In this document: piece by piece, positions 52,354 to 61,472 of the stretch
Layout: every line of letters begins with the position of its first letter
Position numbering within the stretch: position 1 is the stretch's first letter
Source: CPC320 sp002684375
GTDB lineage: Bacteria; Pseudomonadota; Alphaproteobacteria; Rhodobacterales; Rhodobacteraceae
Reading direction: 5' to 3'
Assembly (NCBI GenBank): GCA_965662545.1
Contig: CBFIHZ010000022.1
Location: forward strand, 6,022-70,021
Length of the DNA stretch: 64,000 bases
The notes under the pieces: generated by a model
The model's database searches: none
The model's input: the letters and a program-made list of their open reading frames with translations, nothing else
Told to the model about the DNA's origin: nothing
Program-made: the position numbers and the translations under genes

Positions 52354-53634
52354 TTAGATCAAATTTATTATTCCGGTTGCAATTCCCAGCATTGCCATTC
52401 CGCATAAGGTGAGTTCCAATCCAGCTTTGAGACGCACTAATGCCCATGTGGCAACAGCGGTGAGTACAATGTTTAAAGGTACGAAACTTTCTATCGAAGG
52501 CGTTAAAATCTGCACCGGACCAAAGCTGTGTAAGTCGGTTTGGGTAAACCAAAGATGGACGGCAAACCAAAGCGATAAACTGAAGATTACCCCGACGATT
52601 GCGGCTGTTACGCCCGATAATGCCGCCGTCAGCTTGGGTATGCGGCTAAGCTTGTCAAAATAGGGGCCAAAGGTAAAAACCCATAAAAAACATGGGATAA
52701 AAGTCATCCACAGCGCAATTCCGCCACCGGCGAGCGCAAGCCAGATACTGCCGGCTTGAAATCCAGCTTGCATGGCGACGAACTGGGTTACCAGTATGAG
52801 TGGCCCTGGTGTGGTTTCGGCCAATCCCAGCGCGTCGATCATCTGCGCTGTTGTCAGCCACTGAAAATCGGTGACGACGGTTTGGGTCATATAGGCCAAG
52901 ACTGCATAGGCTCCGCCAAATGTCACAAGAGCCAAAGTGCTGAAAAATAATCCGATCTTGGTTAGAAAAACATGTCCTGACAGATAAAGCGCAAACAGCG
53001 GTCCCGCCCAGAGTCCGCCCCAGATCAGCACGGTGCGCAGGGTCTGTGGCGCGGAGACGGTCGCCTCCGCAGGCGTATCTGCGACCGCGGCCGCGTGGCC
53101 ACCCTGTGCGGTAAAGACAAAACCGGCAAGCGCCGCTGCGGCGATGACGGTCGGAAACGGGATGTCCAGCAAGTAGATGCTCATAAAAGCCAATGCGGCG
53201 ATGGCAATATCAAACCGGCTGCGCAAGGCTTTGCGGCTCAGCTTCAGCAGGGCTTGCGCCACGATCACTACCACAGCAGCTTTGACGCCCAGGAACGCCG
53301 ATTGAACCAATGGCAGAGTGCCGAAATAGGCGTAGATCAAGGCCAAAGCGGTGATCACGCAAGCGCCGGGCAACACAAACAGGCCTCCTGCGATCACCCC
53401 GCCCGCAACCCCGCGCAATCGCCAGCCGCTAAAGGTCGCCATTTGCATCGCCTCGGGCCCCGGGAGTAACATGCAAAATGACAACGCGCTGAGAAACCGC
53501 TGTTCGCTGATCCAAGCGCGCTCGTCGACAAGCTCTTTATGCATCAGGGCGATTTGTGCTGCAGGGCCGCCAAACGATAGCATCCCAATTCTGCCAAACA
53601 CCCGAATAAAGTCGGAAATAGAAACTGGGGTCAT
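52354..53634 (-). CDS. chrA: Chromate transporter ChrA
   Basis: CHR-superfamily anion exporter of 426 residues with two homologous halves, each opening with an FGRIGMLSFGGPAAQIALMHKEL-type motif (first half near 9-31; second half FLTKIGLFFSTLALVTFGGAYAVLAY). LLPGPEAMQMATFSGWRL and ETTPGPLILVTQFVAMQAGF are the paired CHR signatures. ATG 53634 is chosen by family fit. Directly follows the rhodanese-ChrB gene with 13 bp between. Exports chromate and possibly sulfate. Confidence 0.93.
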   Translation of the reverse strand: MTPVSISDFIRVFGRIGMLSFGGPAAQIALMHKELVDERAWISEQRFLSALSFCMLLPGPEAMQMATFSGWRLRGVAGGVIAGGLFVLPGACVITALALIYAYFGTLPLVQSAFLGVKAAVVVIVAQALLKLSRKALRSRFDIAIAALAFMSIYLLDIPFPTVIAAAALAGFVFTAQGGHAAAVADTPAEATVSAPQTLRTVLIWGGLWAGPLFALYLSGHVFLTKIGLFFSTLALVTFGGAYAVLAYMTQTVVTDFQWLTTAQMIDALGLAETTPGPLILVTQFVAMQAGFQAGSIWLALAGGGIALWMTFIPCFLWVFTFGPYFDKLSRIPKLTAALSGVTAAIVGVIFSLSLWFAVHLWFTQTDLHSFGPVQILTPSIESFVPLNIVLTAVATWALVRLKAGLELTLCGMAMLGIATGIINLI

Positions 53635-53647
53635 GCTCTGGCTCCTT

Positions 53648-54460
53648 TTACCTTGGCCAATCATGGGTTTCGTTAACCCCGTCTCGGGCCCATAGATATA
53701 ACATATCATACAGGGTCAACCCTGCAGCCAGTTGAGTGTTGTCGTTGCGATACAGTTTTGACAACCCGATAGAGAGCGCCAGCAGCCCAGCGGCTTGTGG
53801 TATTGTCTCGATCTGGTTGGTATCGGCGGCCCGGATGACCCGCGCCATGCGGGTCAAGGCCGCGCTGTGCAGCTCAAAGCGATCTAGCATCACCTCAAAG
53901 GTGCAAAGTGGGCCTTCATGGGTGATCTCACCCTGTTCGATATCAAAGGAGATAGCGTCAAACTTATCGGCAACTGCCAAAACCTCTGACGGTGGTACAA
54001 ACAGAACGTGCGCGTCGGGGTCGATAAACCTGCGCAGTAGCCAAGGGCAGGCGATACGGTCAATTTTGGGGCGGTGTCGTGTAACCCAAAGCCCCGCTTG
54101 CCGATGCTTTTCTGGCAGGGCTTGGAGGCTGACAAGAGGCAGGCCTTGTTCACGCCAAGCGCAAAATCCGCCGCTCAAGACTTCTGCCGGCATCCCTTGC
54201 GCGCGCAGAACAGCCGCTGCCCCATGGGAAACTTTATGGCCCTCTTGACACACGACGACTGTCTTGCCGATGGGTGTATCCTGTGGCTTTTCCTGTAGCG
54301 TGTTCAGAATCGAGTGATGTGAAACGCGCCGTGACGATGGGATCAGCGCCGTATCACGCGCGTAATCTTCTGCAAGGCGGGTGTTGATGATTTTAGGCGC
54401 ATCAAAAGTGCCAATTCTTTTGAACAATTGAGCACAGGAAATTTCGCTGAATGATGTCAC
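53648..54460 (-). CDS. chrB: Rhodanese-ChrB fusion protein, chromate resistance
   Basis: Protein of 270 residues. Residues about 8-115 are a rhodanese domain with the active-site Cys in TVVVCQEGHKVSHGAAAVLR. Residues 120-260 are a ChrB C-terminal domain (LWVTRHRPKIDRIACPWLLRRFIDPDAHVLFVPPSEV, FDAISFDIEQGEITHEGPLCTFEVML). First gene of the chrB-chrA operon. ChrB acts as a chromate-sensing regulator or helper in known systems; here the N-terminal part is rhodanese, not the usual DNA-binding ChrB domain, so an enzymatic role is more likely. Confidence 0.85.
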   Translation of the reverse strand: MTSFSEISCAQLFKRIGTFDAPKIINTRLAEDYARDTALIPSSRRVSHHSILNTLQEKPQDTPIGKTVVVCQEGHKVSHGAAAVLRAQGMPAEVLSGGFCAWREQGLPLVSLQALPEKHRQAGLWVTRHRPKIDRIACPWLLRRFIDPDAHVLFVPPSEVLAVADKFDAISFDIEQGEITHEGPLCTFEVMLDRFELHSAALTRMARVIRAADTNQIETIPQAAGLLALSIGLSKLYRNDNTQLAAGLTLYDMLYLWARDGVNETHDWPR

Positions 54461-54986
54461 GGCTCATCCTTTCTGAAAAATGTCAGCGGATGCGTCGATT
54501 TGGCCTTGGCCTCACGGGGTGAACGCGCGCCCCATACTTAAGTACACTTTCACGAAGTGGGGATGGTCAAGGCTTTGATTTTGCCATTCAGCGTGCCTTA
54601 TCTCAAAGCGCAGTCTCTGCTTGGGTTTGTCTTATATCGGTAGGAAGCGTGAAACCGGGGGTGATCCTGGGACGCAAAGTTAAGAAGCCGGATATCCGTC
54701 TTTGCCATGCGCGCCCAAAAAAACCTGCGCAGCCTTGGTTGCAAATCGGTCCAAGTACAGGCGGCGGCCAGTTTATTTGCTGATTTCAATCATTATCCTG
54801 CCATTTAGCTTGGACATTAACATATTGGCGTGCGGTTTGCATCTCTGCGCCACAGGCTGGAATTGGTTCGTATTGCAGCACCCTTAAGATTTATGTGCAG
54901 CCTAAATCTCATGCGCGACGGGTGTTGTACGGGTTAAGGACCTGGCAATCGGCGTTACCATCGCCACAAGAAATGAGGCACCTATC
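54461..54986. other. Intergenic region between chrB and the ankyrin lipoprotein gene
   Basis: About 525 bp separating divergent genes, so it holds both promoters. A small inverted repeat, CACTTTCACGAAGTG (about 54546-54560), lies some 90 bp upstream of chrB and might be an operator. No coding or RNA gene recognised. Confidence 0.45.
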
Positions 54987-56063
54987 ATGCAGCAGCATAT
55001 TTTCGCAGTGGCCGTTGTTTTGGCGGGTGTTCTGGGGCTGACAGGATGTTCTGAGCGTGAGCAGGCAACTGATGACCCAAGCTATGTGTTGCCGACCCTT
55101 CACTGGGCCGCGCAATTTAGTGTTGTGCCTGCAATTGAGAAAATTATAGCCTCCGGAGTTGATGTCGATGTGCGCAACAGTGCCGCGCAGACCCCTCTGC
55201 ATCTGGCGGCACGCTTTGGAAACGTCAAAACCGTTGCTGCGCTGCTTTCGGCGGGTGCGGACATCAATGCGAAAGACCAAGACGGTATAACGCCGTTGCA
55301 AGTGACTTTGCGATTTGGAAAAGAGGCGCAATTCAAAACTCTGATGGCGGCGGGGGCCAATGTGAACCTGCGTGATGATAGTATGCAGACGCCGCTGCAT
55401 CTGGCCGTGATCTTTGATCGTTATGTCATGCTGGACAGATTGTTGAAATCAGGTGCAAAAGTGCACGCCCGTACTGCAAATTCAGACATGGCGTTACATT
55501 TGGCGATTAAGAGAAATTCGGCAAAAGCTGTCAAAAGATTGTTGGCCGCAGGTGCTGATGCCAATGCCAAGGGGGCTGGGGGCGTAACGCCGCTGCCTCT
55601 GGCAATTCAGTATTCGACGGCCGATGTTATGACACGGTTGCTTGGCGCGCGGGCGAAAGTGAATGCCACGGATAAAAGGGGTCAGTCTGCACTATATCTT
55701 GCTGCAGGTGTGGCGCGGGATAAGACCCTGTTGTTGTTAAAACGGGGGGCGACGATCAACATGCGCACCAAAGCCGGGTTTACGCCACTTTTGAATGCCA
55801 CGCGCACTGGTCATTTGGGAAATATGGAACTGTTAATCGCCAAAGGTGCCAAGGTGAATATGTCGAACAAATACGGTGTGACCCCGCTGCATTGGGCCGC
55901 CGGGTTTGGCAAATCTGCCGCTGTTATGATGTTGCTTGATGCCAAGGCAAATGTGAAGGCAAAGGATGAAAACGGGCGAACCCCGTTTGCATGGGCTAAA
56001 TTGATGGGTAATCTTGAGGGCAGCAAGGGATATTGGGCTCTCAATCGCGCCCAATACAAATAA
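54987..56063 (+). CDS. Ankyrin-repeat lipoprotein
   Basis: Protein of 358 residues. Lipoprotein signal MQQHIFAVAVVLAGVLGLTGC (Cys21 lipidated). From about residue 36 to the end there are nine full ankyrin units of 32-34 residues plus a partial tenth (AQTPLHLAARFGNVKTVAALLSAGADINAKDQ is the clearest). It should sit on the periplasmic or outer face as a protein-binding solenoid; the partner is unknown. It stands alone. Confidence 0.88.
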   Translation: MQQHIFAVAVVLAGVLGLTGCSEREQATDDPSYVLPTLHWAAQFSVVPAIEKIIASGVDVDVRNSAAQTPLHLAARFGNVKTVAALLSAGADINAKDQDGITPLQVTLRFGKEAQFKTLMAAGANVNLRDDSMQTPLHLAVIFDRYVMLDRLLKSGAKVHARTANSDMALHLAIKRNSAKAVKRLLAAGADANAKGAGGVTPLPLAIQYSTADVMTRLLGARAKVNATDKRGQSALYLAAGVARDKTLLLLKRGATINMRTKAGFTPLLNATRTGHLGNMELLIAKGAKVNMSNKYGVTPLHWAAGFGKSAAVMMLLDAKANVKAKDENGRTPFAWAKLMGNLEGSKGYWALNRAQYK

Positions 56064-56194
56064 TGCCAAAAGGAACGCTCCTTTGGGAAAGTCAGATAGC
56101 ACCTGTTGATGTTTCATTTTGATCTGAAATCGGGAATGGGCTATACGGAACCAAATCCGTGACTTAGGTCAAAAAACAAAACAGGAAGATAAAT

Positions 56195-56485
56195 ATGCCA
56201 AAAGTGCTTCAAGTGGTGATCTATACGTCGGTATCTGATGAGGAAAAACTTGCGGATTATGCCGCCCTTGCCGGGCCTGCAATGATGGCGAAAGGGGCGC
56301 GATTTTTGGCGCGGGGCCTGCCGATTGCAGTGCGTGAGGCCGGTCAGAAGACCCGCACGGTGGTGATCGAATGGCCAAGCATGGAGGCGGCGGATGCGGG
56401 TTATAACAGCCCCGAGTACCAAGCGGCCATCAAGGCCTTGGATGGCGGCGCTGAACGCGAGTTTCGTTATATCGAGGCGGTCTGA
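56195..56485 (+). CDS. DUF1330 domain protein
   Basis: Small 96-residue protein with the ferredoxin-like dimeric alpha-beta-barrel pattern of DUF1330: VVIYTSVSDEEKLADYAALAGPAMMAKGARFLARG, VVIEWPSMEAADAGYNSPEYQAA and RYIEAV at the end. GGAAGATAAAT precedes the ATG. Function of the family is not established. Confidence 0.88.
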   Translation: MPKVLQVVIYTSVSDEEKLADYAALAGPAMMAKGARFLARGLPIAVREAGQKTRTVVIEWPSMEAADAGYNSPEYQAAIKALDGGAEREFRYIEAV

Positions 56486-56547
56486 GCTGTGCTGCACGAA
56501 GTGCCATAGGACCTAACGGATTTGTAACATGGGGACGGTAGACAGAT

Positions 56548-57162
56548 ATGGAGGATCTAAAAGCCCATTGGGATCGTGTTTGGCAAACAAAATCTCATGA
56601 TGCCACCAGCTGGTATCAAGAGGCCGCTGCTCCGTCTCTGCGGTTTTTTGAGACTGCGAAATTGTCGAATTCCGCGCCTCTGATCGACATCGGCAGTGGT
56701 GCATCAAAACTGATCGATGGTTGGCTGTCACAGGGGTTTCGTGATATTACCGCTCTGGATATATCTGCACATGCGTTTGCACAGAGCAAGCTGCGTCTTG
56801 GAGCGGCCGCAGATCATGTGACATTTATCGAGGCCAACGTATTGGACTGGCAGCCCGAGCGGCGCTATCAACTCTGGCATGACCGGGCGGTTTTCCATTT
56901 TTTGACAGACCCGGATAGCCGGAAATGCTATATCAATACCCTAACGAAAGCTCTGATGCCTCGGGCTTTTTTCATTTGTGGCGCATTCTCAACTTCGGGG
57001 CCGCAAAAATGTTCTGGCCTTGAGGTGCAGCGCTATGATGCGGGCACAATGGCCGAAGTTTTTGCGCCGTGGTTTGAGGTTTTGGCGTCGGAAGTCGAAA
57101 CTCATCTTACGCCAGGCGGGGCAGAGCAACATTTTTTATGGTCGTTGTTCCGCCGCAGATAG
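56548..57162 (+). CDS. Class I SAM-dependent methyltransferase
   Basis: Methyltransferase of 204 residues. SAM-binding motif I is LIDIGSGASKLIDGWL, motif II ITALDISAHAFAQSKLRLG, and FIEANVLDWQPERRYQLWHDRAVFHFL carries the post-II region. It resembles thiopurine-type small-molecule methyltransferases; the substrate is unknown. It follows the DUF1330 gene by 62 bp and may share its transcript. Confidence 0.87.
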   Translation: MEDLKAHWDRVWQTKSHDATSWYQEAAAPSLRFFETAKLSNSAPLIDIGSGASKLIDGWLSQGFRDITALDISAHAFAQSKLRLGAAADHVTFIEANVLDWQPERRYQLWHDRAVFHFLTDPDSRKCYINTLTKALMPRAFFICGAFSTSGPQKCSGLEVQRYDAGTMAEVFAPWFEVLASEVETHLTPGGAEQHFLWSLFRRR

Positions 57163-57415
57163 GGCATGTCACCCTCTCGCAGCGCGTTCGCGTACCTAAG
57201 GTGCAAGCCTGTTCGCCTATTAACAGGTTTGGGTGGCCCGCTAATCCAATCTTGCAGTTTTGAAGGCTATGTGTCGGGCCAATAGATTGTTATGGTCCTT
57301 TGTTTGTCAGCCACATGAGACCTATGGCCTATGCAGAAGCACTGATTTTTTACTCCCCAAAAACCATAAAAGCTGAAAATTCTGTAGTGTAATTCATATA
57401 GGTCAGGCCAAGAGT

Positions 57416-57727
57416 GCAGGCTTCTGTTGCCAGGTGCCTGCGAACCCCGCCAGGCCCTGCAAGGGGACTGGACTTAATGTTCGGTCTCGCCGACTGCTTA
57501 CGCAGCCATTGCTACCGGTGCACGATTGTCATTTGCAATTGTACGTTTTGAACCGATACGGTGGTATCTCGCCGAAACAAAGCTAACCCCTTTAGACGTT
57601 CGTCGATCCTGTTTCGACCCCAAATCCGTCAAATGAACGGCGGTTGGTGGAGTCGCCGGGTACCGCCCCCGGGTCCGATCCGTGTATTACGAGCGCGTTT
57701 ATGTCCATAGTCCCGAAAGACGCTTTC
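57416..57727 (-). ncRNA. ssrA: Permuted two-piece tmRNA
   Basis: On the minus strand the tag frame at 57535-57497 reads ANDNRAPVAMAA then TAA. Upstream in the same transcript stands the tRNA-like 5' end GGGGTCGAAACAGGATCGACG (from 57621). Before it, after a spacer of about 23 nt, lies the acceptor piece ending in CGACTCC-A-CCA at 57645. GGGGTCG and CGACTCC pair to form the acceptor stem. Acceptor piece first and coding piece second is the circularly permuted arrangement of alphaproteobacterial tmRNA, processed into two RNAs. The outer ends are estimated; a GCAGGC/GCCTGC hairpin at 57416-57441 probably closes the coding piece. Works with SmpB in ribosome rescue. Confidence 0.93.
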
Positions 57728-58186
57728 TTCTTACTTTAGTTTTTGGGAATATTAAAGGCCTATTGCGCCACCGGTTTTGTCTTTGGTGGTGAGGGGGATG
57801 CTTAGGCTTGACGCAAATTTACCTTGAGGGGGTGTTTTGGCTGGGCAACGGCATAGACGCGCCTGTCTCTGACCTCAAGGTGCTTGGATGCGCCCCAACT
57901 TAGCAGTTTGATCGAGGGCAGGCGTGGTTGAGGCATAAAGTCGACCGGCTATCGCGGGTTTTATACCTGTGGTGTTTGCTAAAGCGTGCAGTTTTAAGTT
58001 GTTTTTTTGTACGTACCAAACCCCGCTGTCGGTAAATTGGACGGGGGTCGATCATATGCGCCTGCGTTTGATTTTGTTCCGTCGCGGATTTGGGTGGAGA
58101 GGGGTGGTTATCGGTACAAAATTTGTCTTGCAATCGCAAAGAGAGAAAGGTGTAAGGTTTATACTCAGATGAAAAGGGTCTCGCCG
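57728..58186. other. Region between ssrA and the amidase gene
   Basis: About 460 bp between divergent transcription units, containing the ssrA promoter and the amidase promoter. The amidase frame stays open back to 58007 but that part does not resemble the family. Nothing else recognised. Confidence 0.45.
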
Positions 58187-59605
58187 ATGGAACCGTTAGA
58201 GCAGAGCGCACTTGCGTTAAAGGCGATGCTTGATCGCAAGCAAATCAGCGCAGTGGAGGTGATGCAAGCGACCTTGGCACGGATCGATGCCGTCAACGGT
58301 TCGGTCAATTCGGTTGTGTCGCTGCGCGACCACGATGCGCTGATTGCCGAGGCTGCACAGGCGGACGCCACGCCGCGCCGGGGGCCTTTGCACGGTTTGC
58401 CGATGGCGATTAAGGATCTGGCGGATGCGAAAGGCCTGCCGACCTCAATGGGGTCTCCGATCTATGCCGGACAGGTTGCAACATCCGATGCGTTGATGGT
58501 TGCTCGATTGCGAGCAGCTGGAGCGATTATCATTGGCAAAACCAATACGCCCGAATTCGGCCTCGGCAGCCATACGTTTAATCCGGTGCACGGCGTTACC
58601 CGCAATCCCTATGATCTGTCACGCTCGGCGGGGGGGTCATCTGGTGGCGCTGCTGTGGCGCTGTCGACACGGATGCTGGCGCTGGCGGATGGCTCTGATA
58701 TGATGGGCAGCCTGCGCAACCCTGCGGCGTGGAATAATATTTATGGCCTGCGCCCCAGTTGGGGGTTGGTGCCGTCTTCAACCACTGGGGAAAGCTTTCT
58801 CCATCAGCTCTCGACGCTGGGTCCAATGGCGCGCAGCCCGCGTGATATTGCGGCCCTGCTTGAAGTGCAGGCCGGGTCTGATCCGCGGGTGCCGCATGGC
58901 CGTTGTGAAAGCGGTTTTATGCCTGATCTTGACAGTGATCTGACCGGTAAACGGATTGGCTGGCTCGGTGATTGGGGGGGCGCCTATCCGATGGAACCGG
59001 GTATTTTGGAGTTGTCCCAAGATGCTTTGAACACGTTATCCGACCTTGGCGCAGAGGTGGAAGAACTTGCCCCGCCGTTTGAAGCTGCGCAGCTTTGGGA
59101 GAGTTGGACACAGTTGCGGTCTTGGGCGCTGCTGGGCGATAGCGCGGGAGTTTATGACGATCTTGAGACCCGCAATGCCCTTAAACCTGCGATTATCTGG
59201 GAGATAGAGCACGGCCTGTCACTGAGTGCGTTACAGGTGCATGCGGCGAGCGTGATCCGATCAGAGTGGTTTCGTAAAGCGGCGGCGCTGTTTGCCTTGT
59301 ATGACGCGCTGATTCTTCCCTCAACACAGGTTTGGCCGTTTCCGGCTGACTGGGTGCATCCTCAACAGATCAACGGTGTTGCGATGGACACCTATCACCG
59401 CTGGATGGAAGTGGTTATTCCGGTCAGTTTGATCGGTTTGCCGGCTTTGAATATCCCGGTTGGTTTCAGTTCTGGCGGTCTGCCAATGGGCTTACAGATT
59501 TTTGGCCCTCTTGGGGCTGATAAAGCCTTGCTCGAACTGGGGCAGGCGTGGCACAGAGCGACCAATTGGCCCAATGTCCGCCCACCTGATATCGGCTTTT
59601 TCTAA
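58187..59605 (+). CDS. Amidase signature family protein
   Basis: Amidase of 472 residues. The Ser-cisSer-Lys triad is visible: Lys in LPMAIKDLADAKGLPTSMG (near 75), and the Ser residues in RSAGGSSGGAAVALSTRMLALADGSDMMGSLRNPAAWNNIYGLRP (150-190). NIPVGFSSGGLPMGLQIFGP ends the fold. GatA is unlikely because gatC/gatB are absent and the C-terminal part differs. AAGGG upstream supports ATG 58187; ATG 58169 in the same frame is a weaker alternative. Substrate unknown. Confidence 0.9.
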   Translation: MEPLEQSALALKAMLDRKQISAVEVMQATLARIDAVNGSVNSVVSLRDHDALIAEAAQADATPRRGPLHGLPMAIKDLADAKGLPTSMGSPIYAGQVATSDALMVARLRAAGAIIIGKTNTPEFGLGSHTFNPVHGVTRNPYDLSRSAGGSSGGAAVALSTRMLALADGSDMMGSLRNPAAWNNIYGLRPSWGLVPSSTTGESFLHQLSTLGPMARSPRDIAALLEVQAGSDPRVPHGRCESGFMPDLDSDLTGKRIGWLGDWGGAYPMEPGILELSQDALNTLSDLGAEVEELAPPFEAAQLWESWTQLRSWALLGDSAGVYDDLETRNALKPAIIWEIEHGLSLSALQVHAASVIRSEWFRKAAALFALYDALILPSTQVWPFPADWVHPQQINGVAMDTYHRWMEVVIPVSLIGLPALNIPVGFSSGGLPMGLQIFGPLGADKALLELGQAWHRATNWPNVRPPDIGFF

Positions 59606-59667
59606 AACAAATTTTGCGCTTTTTCCCGCAAGAATAATTCGTTCTTCTGGGTCTCGCGTAGGTTAAC

Positions 59668-60486
59668 TCAGTAAAATGTTTGCTGTGGCAGTAATAATTT
59701 TCGGTGTTGCGGGGCCAGACATTCGGCTTTGCAGCAGCCGGAATTGCGTCTTATTTTGAGAGCCTCGCTAAGATTTTTTCCGATAAATTCAAAAATTAAA
59801 CGGGTGACGCGGGATTGTGCCGTGGCTTCTGAGTTGCTGCGTGTGCAATAGCCCGACCAGATAGTGTTACTTAAATTAGAAGGGTTGGCCAAAAACATAT
59901 AGGAGCAAGAGGTCGAGCGTGGCCAAGAGACCAATGCCGAGATGCCTTTGCTTTGTTGCATCATAAATCCACGCCATTCACGGCTGCGCTGGGTGTTGGC
60001 GGTGGAATTTAAAGACTTTGTCGATGAAGCTCTCAGCCCACGTACAAAAGTTGTGCCTTGTTTCTGATAGACCAGCGATAGACCTTGGATGTATCGTTCC
60101 CTGTCGGTAAAGCATTGACGCGCGAAGCAATAAAGCCCCAGCGGTAGCGTATCGCTTTGATCACAGGTCTGTGCCGGCGTTAAAAACTCTTGAATTTCCG
60201 GATGAGCAAGAAGCTGACAATCGCTGTTTTCAACTTTTTCAATGGGCTCAAGCAAAATTCTGGCGTCAGTGTCAAAATATTCGCAAATTAAATGTAGGGT
60301 ATCCGGTCGTGGGAAACTCTCACCCGACATAAACCGGTTAAATTGTGTACGATTGATGCCGAGGTCTCGGGTAACCGCTGAAATAGAGGGCTTATTTTGG
60401 CAAAGTTGCTTGAGGTTGTTACCAAAAATTTGGCGCAATTGCGCAGGGTCGGACGCGTGCCGGCGCCACTTGATGGGCGGTTTCAA
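59668..60486 (-). CDS. Helix-turn-helix protein of a Rhodobacterales-type family
   Basis: Protein of 272 residues. An XRE-like helix-turn-helix lies near residues 18-60 (FGNNLKQLCQNKPSISAVTRDLGINRTQFNRFMSGESFPRPDTLHLICEYFDTDARILLEP). The rest is a Cys-containing regulatory or binding domain (GLYCFARQCFTDRERYIQGLSLVYQKQGTTFVRGLRA) that I cannot name. AT-rich DNA precedes the start. It may control the adjacent divergent unit or a distant target; it faces the amidase gene end to end. Confidence 0.75.
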   Translation of the reverse strand: MKPPIKWRRHASDPAQLRQIFGNNLKQLCQNKPSISAVTRDLGINRTQFNRFMSGESFPRPDTLHLICEYFDTDARILLEPIEKVENSDCQLLAHPEIQEFLTPAQTCDQSDTLPLGLYCFARQCFTDRERYIQGLSLVYQKQGTTFVRGLRASSTKSLNSTANTQRSREWRGFMMQQSKGISALVSWPRSTSCSYMFLANPSNLSNTIWSGYCTRSNSEATAQSRVTRLIFEFIGKNLSEALKIRRNSGCCKAECLAPQHRKLLLPQQTFY

Positions 60487-60861
60487 TTTCCTAAAGACCT
60501 TTTACTTTTAATTTAATTTTGAAAATAATAAAGAATTTTTAATGTTATGCGGTGGATAATTTCTGCCCTTCTTGAAATGGAATTAGGTGTATGATGTATA
60601 ATGGCGCATGAATTTGCAATGCTAAGTTCTGAATTCATGCCGGTTCTGGGCGCTCAGCGGTCTGCGCATAGTCTCAAAAGCTATATTCGTAAGGCGTAGG
60701 TCTGTTGACCCTACCGTTATTTTTTTTGGGGTTGCCACCTGTTGCTGAAACTTATGGCTGTTGTCCACTTTAAAAAACGCGAATTTAAAAGCGCCTGCCA
60801 TCAATCATTTTGATTTATTCCAAGACCTGACAGGCACAGGATAATGAAAAAAGTGGCGTTT
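60487..60861. other. AT-rich intergenic region between the HTH gene and ilvH
   Basis: About 375 bp, AT-rich near 60500-60560 where the HTH gene promoter is expected. A minus-strand frame of 60 codons (60622-60804) shows no recognisable features. No clear intrinsic terminator follows ilvH. Confidence 0.45.
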
Positions 60862-61422
60862 TTAACTTCCCCGTGACAGGGCGGCAACGCCGGTTCGGGC
60901 AACTTCGCACAACCCAAGTGGCCCAAGTAATTCTGCAAAAGCTTCAATTTTTTCAGGGGCACCAGTGATTTGAAAGACAAAACTTTCCAAGGTGCTGTCG
61001 ACAACGCTGGCGCGAAAAATATCAGCTATACGCAGGGCTTCAACGCGTGTCTCGCCTTTACCGTTGACCCGCAACAGGGCCAGTTCGCGTTCAACCGAAG
61101 GCCCATCGACTGTCAGGTCATGCACTTCATGAACTGGAACGATCCGCCCCAATTGCGCTTTGATCTGCTCGATCACTTGCGGGGTTCCGGTGGTCACGAT
61201 GGTAATCCGGCTGAGGTTTTCGGTATGGTCGACCTCGGCGACCGTCAGGCTATCGATATTGTAGCCCCGGCCTGCAAAAAGCCCGATTACCCGCGCCAAC
61301 ACGCCAGCTTCATTATCGACCAAAACCGCGAGCGTGTGCGTTTCCTGCACATCACTGAAGTTTGGCCGCAAATTATAGGCCGAATGCTGTGACGTGCCTT
61401 TTTTAATTTTTAGAGCTGACAT
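60862..61422 (-). CDS. ilvH: Acetolactate synthase small (regulatory) subunit
   Basis: Regulatory subunit of acetohydroxyacid synthase, 186 residues. The N-terminal ACT domain has HTLAVLVDNEAGVLARVIGLFAGRGYNIDSLTV, which binds branched-chain amino acids for feedback control. The C-terminal domain includes RELALLRVNGKGETRVEAL and FRASVVDSTLESFVFQITG. Follows ilvI by 50 bp in one operon. Confidence 0.96.
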   Translation of the reverse strand: MSALKIKKGTSQHSAYNLRPNFSDVQETHTLAVLVDNEAGVLARVIGLFAGRGYNIDSLTVAEVDHTENLSRITIVTTGTPQVIEQIKAQLGRIVPVHEVHDLTVDGPSVERELALLRVNGKGETRVEALRIADIFRASVVDSTLESFVFQITGAPEKIEAFAELLGPLGLCEVARTGVAALSRGS

Positions 61423-61472
61423 CTTTTAGATCTTTCCGCAAAAAGGATATGGGCTGTGCCCCTGCTGACGGT

